In this document: in pieces, positions 1 to 7,210 of the stretch | Numbering within the stretch: the first letter of the stretch is position 1 | How the letters are laid out: each line of letters begins with the position of its first letter | NCBI GenBank assembly: GCA_946626015.1 | Contig: CAMOTT010000018.1 | Span: 1 to 22,610, forward strand | Origin: an uncultured Clostridia bacterium | GTDB lineage: Bacteria > Bacillota > Clostridia > Oscillospirales > Acutalibacteraceae | Direction of reading: 5' to 3' | Length of the DNA stretch: 22,610 bases | Notes under the pieces: generated by a model | The model's database searches: none | Told to the model about the DNA's origin: nothing | Seen by the model: the letters and a program-made list of their open reading frames with translations, nothing else | Position numbers and translations under genes: made by a program

Positions 1-447
1 GAGGAAGGTAAGTCGGATTTTTCCTTTACATTTATATATAAATGCGCGGAGAGGTTCGGCGTGGATATGATAGAACTCCTTACCGGAGACAATCCTCATT
101 TGTCGTTTTATTCCATCGTCCGCAAGGGCGAGGGGCTGCCCATGAAAAGGCGCTCAGGCTTCAATTACTATCACCTGGGCTACCGCTTTAAGGACAAGCT
201 CTGTGAGCCGTTCCTTGTAACGGCTCCCTATTCAGAGGAGGAGCAGGATAAACCTATCCACCTTTCAAACCACGCGGGTCAGGAGTTTGACTACATTATA
301 AAAGGCTCGCTTAAGGTGGCTTTTGAGGATCATATAGAGATCCTTAACGAGGGCGACGGTGTGTTGTACGACTCCTCCCACGGCCACGGCATGATAGCCG
401 TAGGCGGCGAGGATTGCACGTTCCTGGCAATAATCCTTAAAAAATAA
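1..447 (+). CDS. Cupin-domain transcriptional regulator, C-terminal part (5' end outside window)
   Basis: The reading frame is open from the first base, so the gene starts to the left of the window and 148 codons are visible. Residues 9-28 (FTFIYKCAERFGVDMIELLT) look like the last helix of an XRE/HTH_3 DNA-binding domain, which often ends in GVDxxELL. Residues about 75-148 form a cupin beta-barrel, with HAGQEFDYIIKGSLKVAF followed by NEGDGVLYDSSHGHG. HTH-plus-cupin regulators usually sense a small ligand and control an adjacent catabolic gene. Here the neighbour, 53 bases downstream on the same strand, is an acyl-CoA synthetase, so control of that gene is a reasonable inference. A GTG at 61 could be read as a start, but it lies inside the conserved HTH end and has no good ribosome binding site, so I treat the gene as truncated by the window. 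Confidence 0.8.
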   Translation, partial: EEGKSDFSFTFIYKCAERFGVDMIELLTGDNPHLSFYSIVRKGEGLPMKRRSGFNYYHLGYRFKDKLCEPFLVTAPYSEEEQDKPIHLSNHAGQEFDYIIKGSLKVAFEDHIEILNEGDGVLYDSSHGHGMIAVGGEDCTFLAIILKK

Positions 448-500
448 TTATCAGGCGGCCGAGAAATGGTTTTATCGGTTGCCGGTTTGGAGATTTTGAT

Positions 501-2150
501 ATGATAAATTTAAACGAAAGATTTGTTGATGAAGTTTTTGACGACAAGGGCAGAATACTCAAATACAGCTTCAAATACCCGGAAAACTTCAATTTTGCAT
601 ATGATGTTGTTGATGAGATAGCAAAGGCAGAACCCGACAGGCGCGCCATGCTTTGGTGCGACGATAATGGGGAGGAGAAGCTGTTCACATACGGCGACCT
701 TAAGAAATACAGCGATATGACAGCCAATATGCTCCGCGACAGAGGCATAGAAAAGGGAGACCTTGTAATGGTCATCCTTAAACGCCATTATCAGTTCTGG
801 TTCACTATTTTAGCTCTGCACAAGCTGGGCGCGGTGATCATCCCCGCCACTTTTCTGCTCACAAAGCATGATGTTGTTTACAGGGCAAATTCCGCAAGCG
901 TTAAAGCTATCATATGCACCGGAGAGGGTGACACGGCTGAGCATGTGGACAGCGCCATGCCCGAATGCCCCACAGTCAAGCTGCGCATAATGGTAAACGG
1001 CAAGCGCGAGGGCTGGGTTGATTTTATGGAGGCTATGAATTCTTCCTCTGACAAGCTTGAACGCGTGCCCACAAAGGCCGATGAACCCATGATCCTGTAC
1101 TTTTCGTCCGGCACCTCCGGCCACCCCAAAATGGTGCTGCACAGCCACACCTACGCTCTGGCTCACCTGACAACGGCAAAATACTGGCACCATGTAAAGC
1201 CGGACGGTCTGCATTTTACCATAGCCGATACAGGCTGGGGCAAGGCCGTTTGGGGCAAGCTCTACGGCCAGATGATGATGGAATCCTGCGTGTTTGTTTA
1301 TGATTTCAACAAATTCACACCCAAGGATATCCTTTCAAAGCTGGAAAAATATAAGATCACGACCCTTTGCTGCCCCCCCACGATGTTCCGCTTCCTTTTG
1401 CAGGAGGATGTGGCAGGCTACGATCTGTCAAGCCTTGAATACTGCACCATTGCCGGTGAGGCGCTCAATCCTGACGTGTTCAACAACTGGTACAGTGTTA
1501 CCGGCATAAAGCTTATGGAAGGCTTCGGCCAGACGGAGACCACCCTCACCATAGCCAACCTTTACGGTATGGAGCCAAAGCCCGGTTCAATGGGCAAGCC
1601 CGTTCCCCATTACGATGTGGATATCGTTGATGAAGACGGCAGAAGCGTGCCCCCGGGAGTTACGGGCGAGGTAATAATCAGAACAGATAATGGTGTTCCC
1701 CTTGGCCTGATGAAGGAATACTACCGCGATCCGGAACGCACTAAAGAGGCGTGGCACGATGATATCTACCACACCGGAGATACGGCGTGGAGAGATGAGG
1801 ATGGCTATTTCTGGTATGTTGGCAGAGTTGACGACGTTATCAAGTCTTCCGGTTACAGGATCGGACCCTTCGAGATCGAGAGCGTTTTGCTGGAACATCC
1901 TGCGGTAATGGAGTGCGCCGTTACAGGCGTGCCGGATGAGCTCAGGGGCAATCTGGTCAAGGCGACCATTGTTCTGGCCACGGGATATGAACCCTCTGAT
2001 GAGCTTAAAAAAGAGCTTCAGAATTATGTTAAAAAGGAGACCGCGCCCTACAAATACCCCCGAGTAGTGGAGTTTGTGGATAGCCTGCCCAAGACCGTAA
2101 ACGGAAAGATCCGCAGAGCAGAAATCAGAAATAAAGATAAAAATAAATAA
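501..2150 (+). CDS. AMP-forming acyl-CoA synthetase (acetyl-/medium-chain type)
   Basis: A 549-residue member of the ANL adenylate-forming family, which activates a carboxylic acid with ATP to an acyl-AMP and then transfers it to CoA. The family core motifs are present in order: the phosphate-binding loop SSGTSGHPK at 202-210, GFGQTET at 341-347, the ATP-ribose site HTGD at 424-427, the hinge YVGRVDDVIKSSGYRIGPFE at 439-458, and the C-terminal PKTVNGK at 530-536 whose last lysine (K536) is the adenylation lysine. The overall pattern is closest to acetyl-CoA and medium-chain acyl-CoA synthetases; the acid substrate cannot be read from sequence. The start at 501 has TTGGAG at 487-492. It follows the cupin regulator and is followed 28 bases later by nadA, so the three may share a transcript. 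Confidence 0.9.
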   Translation: MINLNERFVDEVFDDKGRILKYSFKYPENFNFAYDVVDEIAKAEPDRRAMLWCDDNGEEKLFTYGDLKKYSDMTANMLRDRGIEKGDLVMVILKRHYQFWFTILALHKLGAVIIPATFLLTKHDVVYRANSASVKAIICTGEGDTAEHVDSAMPECPTVKLRIMVNGKREGWVDFMEAMNSSSDKLERVPTKADEPMILYFSSGTSGHPKMVLHSHTYALAHLTTAKYWHHVKPDGLHFTIADTGWGKAVWGKLYGQMMMESCVFVYDFNKFTPKDILSKLEKYKITTLCCPPTMFRFLLQEDVAGYDLSSLEYCTIAGEALNPDVFNNWYSVTGIKLMEGFGQTETTLTIANLYGMEPKPGSMGKPVPHYDVDIVDEDGRSVPPGVTGEVIIRTDNGVPLGLMKEYYRDPERTKEAWHDDIYHTGDTAWRDEDGYFWYVGRVDDVIKSSGYRIGPFEIESVLLEHPAVMECAVTGVPDELRGNLVKATIVLATGYEPSDELKKELQNYVKKETAPYKYPRVVEFVDSLPKTVNGKIRRAEIRNKDKNK

Positions 2151-2178
2151 AATATTCCGGATAAAAGGAGAAAAACAT

Positions 2179-3093
2179 ATGACAATTTCAGATGTTCAGG
2201 CTGAAATAATCAAATTAAAAAAAGAAAAGGACGTTTGCATCTTGGCTCACAGCTATCAGGCTCATGAGATAGTTGAGGTGGCTGATTTTGTGGGGGATTC
2301 CTTCCAACTCAGCGTAAAGGCTAAGGAGGCGCCGCAAAAGACGATGCTCATGTGCGGAGTCCGTTTTATGGCGGAAACCGTAAAGATACTTTCTCCCGAA
2401 AAAAAGGTAATTTTATCCAACCCATCCGCAGGCTGCCCGATGGCCGAGCAGATGGAAAAGTGTATGATCGAGGAATTCAAAAAGAAAAATCCGGAATATA
2501 CTGTGGTGGCTTATATCAACACCACAGCGGAGCTTAAAACGGTGTGTGATGTGTGCGTTACTTCGTCCTCCGCCGAAAAAATAGTCTCCAAGCTGCCGGA
2601 AAAGAATATTTTGTTTATTCCGGATTGCAATCTCGGCGCCTTTGTGGCGGAAAAATGTCCCGATAAAAATATAAAACTCTTCCACGGCGGCTGTCCGATC
2701 CATGCGGCGGTCACTCTCAAAGAGGTTCAGGAGGCAAAAGAAGCCCATCCCGAGGCCCTTCTTCTGGTTCATCCGGAATGTGTGCCGGCAGTTGCGGCAC
2801 AGGCTGATTTTGTGGGTTCAACAGCTGCGATAATGAGATTTGCGGAGGCTTCCGATGCAAAGGAGTTTATAATCGGCACGGAAAACAGCATTGCGGAGCA
2901 TTTGCAGTATTCCTGCCCGGACAAGAGTTTTTATATTCTTTCCAAAAAGCTGGTTTGCCAGAATATGAAGGCTACCACCCTTGTTGATGTGCTTAATTGT
3001 CTTAAAGGCACCGGGGGAGAGATCCTCGAGATGGACGCCGAAACTATCAGCGCGGCAAGAAAATGTATTGATAAGATGATCGAGCTCGGTTGA
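2179..3093 (+). CDS. nadA: Quinolinate synthase (NadA)
   Basis: A 304-residue quinolinate synthase, which condenses iminoaspartate with dihydroxyacetone phosphate to quinolinate in de novo NAD synthesis. The three cysteines that hold the 4Fe-4S cluster in this family can be placed: C86 in NPSAGCPMA, C172 in HGGCPIHA and C260 in LVCQNMK. Their spacing matches the compact bacterial form. The N-terminal ILAHSYQAHEI and VGDSFQLS segments are also typical. The start at 2179 follows AAAGGAG at 2164-2170. Neither nadB nor nadC is adjacent, which is unusual because these usually form an operon with nadA; they must lie elsewhere or the iminoaspartate comes from another enzyme. The gene ends before a strong terminator. 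Confidence 0.95.
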   Translation: MTISDVQAEIIKLKKEKDVCILAHSYQAHEIVEVADFVGDSFQLSVKAKEAPQKTMLMCGVRFMAETVKILSPEKKVILSNPSAGCPMAEQMEKCMIEEFKKKNPEYTVVAYINTTAELKTVCDVCVTSSSAEKIVSKLPEKNILFIPDCNLGAFVAEKCPDKNIKLFHGGCPIHAAVTLKEVQEAKEAHPEALLLVHPECVPAVAAQADFVGSTAAIMRFAEASDAKEFIIGTENSIAEHLQYSCPDKSFYILSKKLVCQNMKATTLVDVLNCLKGTGGEILEMDAETISAARKCIDKMIELG

Positions 3094-3155
3094 CAGTGAC
3101 TGTATATGACAGACGGACGGGATTTGTTTAAACAATATCATATATGAAATTTAAT

Positions 3156-3204
3156 AAAAAAGAAGTGCTATCCTACTGAAAATATAGGATAGCACTTCTT
3201 TTTT
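3156..3204. terminator. Bidirectional intrinsic terminator between nadA and the convergent regulator gene
   Basis: A perfect 14-bp stem (3162-3175 GAAGTGCTATCCTA with 3185-3198) encloses a 9-base loop. It is flanked by six A on the left and six T on the right, so the inverted repeat is 20 bp in total. Read from either strand it gives a hairpin followed by a U run, fitting its place between two convergent genes. Confidence 0.92.
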
Positions 3205-3235
3205 GTATGAAATAAAGAAAATGAACAAGGGCTTA

Positions 3236-3766
3236 TCAAAGCGAATTGTGCGGGGTCAGAAGATTGAAAAATTCGGCCTCTTTATTTGCTGTTTTGAAGA
3301 AAATAATAATTCCGCCGCAGCCGATAAAAAACGAGGTGAAATAACTTGAAAACGAAGCGGAGAGATAATCGCCAACAGCCTTTTCTTTGCCGGGGCTAAC
3401 GGTAAGCAGACCGATATAAAATCCGTTGACACCCTCTGAAACGGTGGCGTATGTAAATTCGGTAAGATTTTTAAGGCCTATGAGCGCATAATTTGCCTTG
3501 GAATAGGCTTTAAAAATATTATACGGGTTTAAACCGAGAACATCGTTTTCCTGCTCAAAATCCGTAATGCACACATTAAAATACTTGTACATAGTATCTC
3601 TGCACGGTAATTTATAATGTTTATCTGATTTATAATCTTTGGTCATTATATCAATAAGACCCTGGATACTTCTCAGCTTTTCGTCATCATAGTGTTTGAT
3701 AACTGTGTTTACCGCGGCATTGATAAAATCCTGCTGCCTCAGAGTTTGTTTTTTGGCTTGAGCCAT
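3236..3766 (-). CDS. Putative DNA-binding regulator with an ArgR-like outline
   Basis: A 176-residue protein I do not recognise with certainty. The first 75 residues look like a winged-helix domain: LRQQDFINAAVNTV, then SIQGLIDIM, then a possible recognition helix CRDTMYKYF (55-63). Residues 92-171 resemble the C-terminal ligand-binding and oligomerisation domain of arginine repressors: TVSPGKEKAVGDYL (122-135) corresponds to the small-residue turn and helix, and IGCGGIIIFFKT (148-159) to the G-x-IAGDDTI strand. The aspartate pair that contacts arginine in ArgR is not present, so arginine binding is doubtful. A TetR-like reading of the N-terminus (INAA..TMYKYF) is a weaker alternative. The start has GAGGTG (complement of 3772-3777). 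The gene is visibly richer in A+T than its neighbours and diverges from a PBP gene, a layout common for a local regulator. Confidence 0.5.
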   Translation of the reverse strand: MAQAKKQTLRQQDFINAAVNTVIKHYDDEKLRSIQGLIDIMTKDYKSDKHYKLPCRDTMYKYFNVCITDFEQENDVLGLNPYNIFKAYSKANYALIGLKNLTEFTYATVSEGVNGFYIGLLTVSPGKEKAVGDYLSASFSSYFTSFFIGCGGIIIFFKTANKEAEFFNLLTPHNSL

Positions 3767-3783
3767 ACGATCACCTCAAGGAC

Positions 3784-3812
3784 ATATTACTACAAATACT
3801 TTTATTTGTCAA
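3784..3812 (-). promoter_or_regulatory. Sigma-A-type promoter for the ArgR-like gene
   Basis: On the minus strand there is a perfect -35 TTGACA (complement of 3807-3812), a 17-base spacer, and a -10 TAATAT (complement of 3784-3789). Transcription would begin just ahead of the GAGGTG ribosome binding site. An inverted repeat fills the spacer (see the 3792-3809 entry). Confidence 0.75.
3792..3809. promoter_or_regulatory. Operator-like inverted repeat inside the regulator's promoter
   Basis: ACAAATA at 3792-3798 and TATTTGT at 3803-3809 form a 7-bp inverted repeat with a 4-base spacer, lying between and over the -35 and -10 of the minus-strand promoter. The octamer TACAAATA recurs at 3823-3830, 32 bases from its first copy at 3791-3798, close to three helical turns. 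This geometry would suit autorepression; no binding has been shown. Confidence 0.5.
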
Positions 3813-3840
3813 CAAAAAATCATACAAATATTTAAAATTT

Positions 3841-3860
3841 TCAAAATTATATAATTTTGA
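3841..3860. promoter_or_regulatory. Perfect 20-bp palindrome in the divergent promoter region
   Basis: The half-site TCAAAATTAT at 3841-3850 is followed immediately by its exact reverse complement at 3851-3860. The centre contains TATAAT on both strands (plus strand 3850-3855), so it may be both a -10 element for the PBP gene and a protein-binding site. I see no good -35 for a plus-strand promoter here. Confidence 0.5.
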
Positions 3861-3935
3861 GCGGAAATTATGAATTTAAGCTGCAATAGTGCAAACTATA
3901 AATTTGTACACTACCGGTATTTGGAGGCGTTTGCC

Positions 3936-5537
3936 GTGGCAAAACGAATTATATCAGTTTTTTTATTTATTTGTATATTTATAGGAGTTTCAGCTCTGGG
4001 ATTGATGAAAACTTCCAGAAATGAAGCCGTAAGGAGTGATACAGGTTCGGGAAATCTGAGAATACTTGTAAACAAAACAAGGGGCACTATATACGATTGC
4101 AATATGCAAAAGCTTACAAACAATGACTTTGAATACAAAGCGGTGGTAAAGCCTGAAAAATCGGCCATCCAAAAATTGAATAATGTTCTTTCACAGGATA
4201 AGTTTGCTCCCCTTTATGAGCGTTTGAGCAAGGGCAATCCCGTGCTGGCGGACGTGCCTTGGGAGCTTTCCGATGAAAATATTAAGTCGGTCAGGGTGTT
4301 TAAAAGATATTCCGAAAATCAGCTTGCGGCTCACGTTATAGGCTACACGGACGGAAGCGGGAAGGGCGTTTGCGGGATCGAGAAAAGTTACGATGATATT
4401 TTGAGCCAATATGACGGCGAGTGTTACGCGAGAATATCCACCGACGCGAAGGGAACGGTTCTTTCCGGCTGTGATATTGAACTTTTTAACGATACTTCAA
4501 GATCCAAAGGCGGCGTTTGCCTGACAATTGACCGCCTTATTCAGGAAATAACGGAAAACGCCATGATAAGCTGCGGAGTGGAGAAGGGGGCGGCGGTAGT
4601 CGTGGAGGTCAAAACCGGTGAAATAAAGGCTATGGCCAGCCTGCCTTCATACGATTGCGGAAATGTGGAGCAGAGCCTGAACGATCCCGGCGATCCGTTT
4701 ATAAACAGGGCGATAACGCCTTACAGCGTAGGCTCTGTATTTAAATGCTTTATATCCGCCGCGGCGCTGGAGCAGGGGGATTACAGCGGCTTTGCCTACA
4801 ACTGTACAGGCAAAGAAACGGTGAACGGCACAGAGTTCAACTGCCATGAGCATAACGGGCACGGCAAACTGGATCTTGAGCAGGCTCTCGTGAACTCCTG
4901 CAACACCTACTTTATAAAATTGACAGAGGAGCTGGATCCGCAGATCATGCTGGATCAACTGGTTTCCTTTAACTTCGGGCTGCCCACGGAGCTTGCTCCC
5001 GGAATGATCTCACGCAGCGGCGTACTGCCCGAGCTCAACGAACTGACGCCTGCGGAACTGGCAAATTTATCCTTTGGTCAGGGCAAGCTCCTTGCAACAC
5101 CTCTCCAGGTGGCGATGGCTACTGCCTGCATTGCCAACGGAGGGATATACAACGAGGCTGTTCTTGTAAAGGGCACGGTGGATGAGTCCGGCGTCCTGCA
5201 GCCTTTTGAAAAGCAGGGAGGCGGACGGAGAGCAGTATCCGAAGAAACCGCGAAGAAGGTCAGGCAGTATATGAGGAGCGTTGTGGAAAACGGAAGCGGA
5301 AGGGGAGGAAAACCGAAAAACGGAACGGCCGGGGGTAAGACCGCCACGGCGCAAAGCGGAAAGATTTCTGGGGACAAAGAAGTCCTGCGCACCTGGTTCA
5401 GCGGCTTTTTTCCGGCGGAAAATCCCAGGTATGTGATAACCGTATTAAAGGAGGATGGTTCCTCCGGCGCCAGGGATTGCGCCCCGGTTTTCAGGAAGAT
5501 TTCAGAGAAAATTACACTTCTCTACAATATCTCCTGA
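3936..5537 (+). CDS. Class B penicillin-binding protein (peptidoglycan transpeptidase), no PASTA domain
   Basis: A 533-residue membrane-anchored transpeptidase that would cross-link peptidoglycan outside the cytoplasmic membrane. Numbered from the GTG at 3936, a hydrophobic anchor spans about 5-23, then TRGTIYDCNMQKLT marks the N-terminal pedestal domain of class B PBPs. The catalytic motifs are S267-V-F-K270 (nucleophile S267), S321-C-N323, and K468-T-A where most relatives have KTG. I prefer GTG 3936 because TTGGAGG lies at 3921-3927, eight bases upstream; an in-frame ATG at 3870 has no clear ribosome binding site and would add 22 residues ahead of the anchor. It lies upstream of mraZ on the same strand but separated by 223 AT-rich bases with a new promoter. 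Its specific role (division, elongation or sporulation) cannot be read from sequence. Confidence 0.88.
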   Translation: MAKRIISVFLFICIFIGVSALGLMKTSRNEAVRSDTGSGNLRILVNKTRGTIYDCNMQKLTNNDFEYKAVVKPEKSAIQKLNNVLSQDKFAPLYERLSKGNPVLADVPWELSDENIKSVRVFKRYSENQLAAHVIGYTDGSGKGVCGIEKSYDDILSQYDGECYARISTDAKGTVLSGCDIELFNDTSRSKGGVCLTIDRLIQEITENAMISCGVEKGAAVVVEVKTGEIKAMASLPSYDCGNVEQSLNDPGDPFINRAITPYSVGSVFKCFISAAALEQGDYSGFAYNCTGKETVNGTEFNCHEHNGHGKLDLEQALVNSCNTYFIKLTEELDPQIMLDQLVSFNFGLPTELAPGMISRSGVLPELNELTPAELANLSFGQGKLLATPLQVAMATACIANGGIYNEAVLVKGTVDESGVLQPFEKQGGGRRAVSEETAKKVRQYMRSVVENGSGRGGKPKNGTAGGKTATAQSGKISGDKEVLRTWFSGFFPAENPRYVITVLKEDGSSGARDCAPVFRKISEKITLLYNIS

Positions 5538-5590
5538 TTTTGTAAATTTTTTGCTCCATTTTACACCAAAAAATATTTTTTCTAAATGAC

Positions 5591-5611
5591 CACAATATGT
5601 TGTGTTTTTTT
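5591..5611 (+). terminator. Possible weak terminator after the stand-alone PBP gene
   Basis: CACAA (5591-5595) and TTGTG (5600-5604) can form a short 5-bp stem with a TATG loop, followed by seven T. The stem is short, so efficiency is uncertain. The rest of 5538-5660 is AT-rich with no other feature that I can support. Confidence 0.35.
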
Positions 5612-5665
5612 ACTACAAAACAACTATTTCTCAAAAATTTTTTTGATTAAAATATAATTTTACTA

Positions 5666-5694
5666 TTGCAATATGCAAAATCATAATATATAAT
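5666..5694 (+). promoter_or_regulatory. Promoter of the dcw cluster (mraZ promoter)
   Basis: A -35 TTGCAA at 5666-5671, a 17-base spacer and a perfect -10 TATAAT at 5689-5694. The -35 overlaps a small inverted repeat, TTGCA at 5666-5670 and TGCAA at 5674-5678. The predicted start of transcription is near 5701, immediately before the TGGAG repeats. A second TATAAT at 5653-5658 lacks a matching -35. Confidence 0.7.
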
Positions 5695-5704
5695 AGGTGC
5701 ATAG

Positions 5705-5724
5705 TGGAGCGAGATGGAGCAAGA
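5705..5724 (+). promoter_or_regulatory. Tandem 10-bp direct repeats, candidate MraZ binding site
   Basis: TGGAGCGAGA (5705-5714) and TGGAGCAAGA (5715-5724) differ at one base. MraZ proteins are known to bind short G-rich direct repeats spaced one helical turn apart in front of their own gene (TGGG-type with 5-base gaps in E. coli). Position just after the predicted transcription start fits autoregulation. Confidence 0.55.
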
Positions 5725-5760
5725 CTTCACAAAAATCATCGGATTGGAGGGAAAACACAA

Positions 5761-6186
5761 ATGTCGAATTTCGGCGGCCACTATGACATAACCATACATG
5801 ACGGCACACGAGTGTTTATCCCTGCCAAGCTGAGGGATGAATTCAACGGCAAAGCGGTAGTTTGCAGGCCGCTCAACAAAATGCGCTGCATCTTCATTTA
5901 CACAAAAGAGTCATGGAACGATTTTGTAAAGCGTTCCGAGCAGTTGTACACCGGCGAGGCGCTTGTCTACTTTAAAACATATATAAATTCAACGATGAAT
6001 GAGCTTCCTGTTGATAAGCAGGGCAGGCTCAACATAGGGCAGGAGTTCGCCGAGTACGCGGATCTGACCCACGATATCACCCTTGTGGGCGCAGGCACCC
6101 ATTTGCAGCTTTGGGACAAAGATATTTTGGCGCAGAGCCTTGCCAGCGAAAGCACCAGCTTCGACCCGTCCCTGCTCTCATATTGA
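5761..6186 (+). CDS. mraZ: Transcriptional regulator MraZ
   Basis: A 141-residue MraZ, the AbrB-fold DNA-binding protein that opens most dcw clusters and usually represses its own operon. Two tandem swapped-hairpin domains are visible: DGTRVFIPAKLRDEF (about residues 15-29) and VDKQGRLNIGQEFAEYA (about 86-102), each carrying the R-[VL]-x-[IN] turn typical of the family. The start at 5761 has GGAGGG at 5746-5751; the frame is open further upstream to a GTG at 5704, but that would place the predicted transcription start and the TGGAG repeats inside the gene and would exceed the usual length near 143. rsmH follows 44 bases after the stop. Confidence 0.93.
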   Translation: MSNFGGHYDITIHDGTRVFIPAKLRDEFNGKAVVCRPLNKMRCIFIYTKESWNDFVKRSEQLYTGEALVYFKTYINSTMNELPVDKQGRLNIGQEFAEYADLTHDITLVGAGTHLQLWDKDILAQSLASESTSFDPSLLSY

Positions 6187-6230
6187 TCTTATGTTTTTGC
6201 CCGCTTATCTTTTGGAAGGACAGACCGTTT

Positions 6231-7175
6231 ATGGATTTTAACCACATACCTGTGTTCTTTGAACAGGCCGTTGATTCGCTCAATATACGTCCGGACGGTG
6301 TTTACGTTGATTGTACGGCCGGGGGCGGCGGCCATTCTTCCGAAATAGCGCGAAGGCTTACAACCGGCAGGCTTGTATGTATTGACCGGGATCCGGAAGC
6401 CATAGAGATCCTGCACAGCCGCATGGACGCCTTCAACGAACAATACAATAAGGTTACAATAATACATAATAATTTCTTTAATATAAAAGATATCTTGATC
6501 CGGCTGGGTATAGACGGCGTTGACGGGATATTGGCGGATCTGGGAACGAGTTCACACCAGCTTGATACTGCCGACAGGGGCTTTTCCTACCACAAAGACG
6601 CCCCTTTGGATATGCGGATGAGCAAGGAGGGCGCAAGCGCAGAGGATATTGTGAACAGCCTGAGCCAAAAGGAGCTTGAAAGGATCATCTACAAGTACGG
6701 CGAGGAGAAATTTGCCCCGGCGATCGCAAGGGGCATAGTAAAGGCCCGGGAGAGCTCAAGGATAGAGACTACCGGTCAGCTGGCCGAGATAATCAAGAGC
6801 TCTGTCCCGGCAGCGGCGAGGCGTGAAAACGGGCACCCGGCGCGCAGAACGTTTCAGGCCCTGCGCATAGAGGTCAACGGCGAGCTGGACGGTCTTTCGC
6901 AGGCGGTGGATGATATGTTCGACTGTCTGAAAACAGAGGGGAGGCTGGTGGTGATAACCTTCCACAGCCTTGAGGACAGACCGGTCAAAAAATGCTTTGC
7001 CTCATATTGTTCGGGCTGCGAATGTCCTCCGGAGTTCCCGGTGTGCGTTTGCAACAAAAAGCCCAGGGGGAGGCTGCCGTTCAAGGCGTTATCGCCTACG
7101 GAGGAGGAAATAGAAGAAAATCCAAGATGCAGAAGCGCAAGGCTTCGCGTGATCGAAAAGATTGAGAAAAGCTGA
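6231..7175 (+). CDS. rsmH: 16S rRNA (cytosine(1402)-N(4))-methyltransferase RsmH
   Basis: A 314-residue S-adenosylmethionine-dependent enzyme that N4-methylates C1402 of 16S rRNA (formerly MraW). The N-terminal FNHIPVFFEQAVDSL, the SAM-binding YVDCTAGGGGHS (D27 onward), ADLGTSSHQLD around D103, and the C-terminal ECPPEFPVCVCNKKPRGR are all family signatures. ATG 6231 is chosen because it gives the standard N-terminus and has GGAAGG at 6215-6220; the frame extends upstream into mraZ without a start that would fit. Second gene of the dcw cluster, as in most Firmicutes. Confidence 0.95.
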   Translation: MDFNHIPVFFEQAVDSLNIRPDGVYVDCTAGGGGHSSEIARRLTTGRLVCIDRDPEAIEILHSRMDAFNEQYNKVTIIHNNFFNIKDILIRLGIDGVDGILADLGTSSHQLDTADRGFSYHKDAPLDMRMSKEGASAEDIVNSLSQKELERIIYKYGEEKFAPAIARGIVKARESSRIETTGQLAEIIKSSVPAAARRENGHPARRTFQALRIEVNGELDGLSQAVDDMFDCLKTEGRLVVITFHSLEDRPVKKCFASYCSGCECPPEFPVCVCNKKPRGRLPFKALSPTEEEIEENPRCRSARLRVIEKIEKS

Positions 7176-7210
7176 ATGTAAGGGTATTTGAAAGGAAGGG
7201 AGAGAAAAAT

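Noticed and set aside
3236..3766. TetR-family assignment
   Set aside because: The N-terminus has a TetR-like look (INAA, TMYKYF), but the C-terminal half reads as alternating beta/alpha like ArgR, not the all-helical TetR ligand domain. Kept only as an alternative.
3870..3935. Upstream ATG for the stand-alone PBP
   Set aside because: No ribosome binding site and it places 22 polar residues before the anchor; GTG 3936 has TTGGAGG at a good distance. It could still be a short leader frame.
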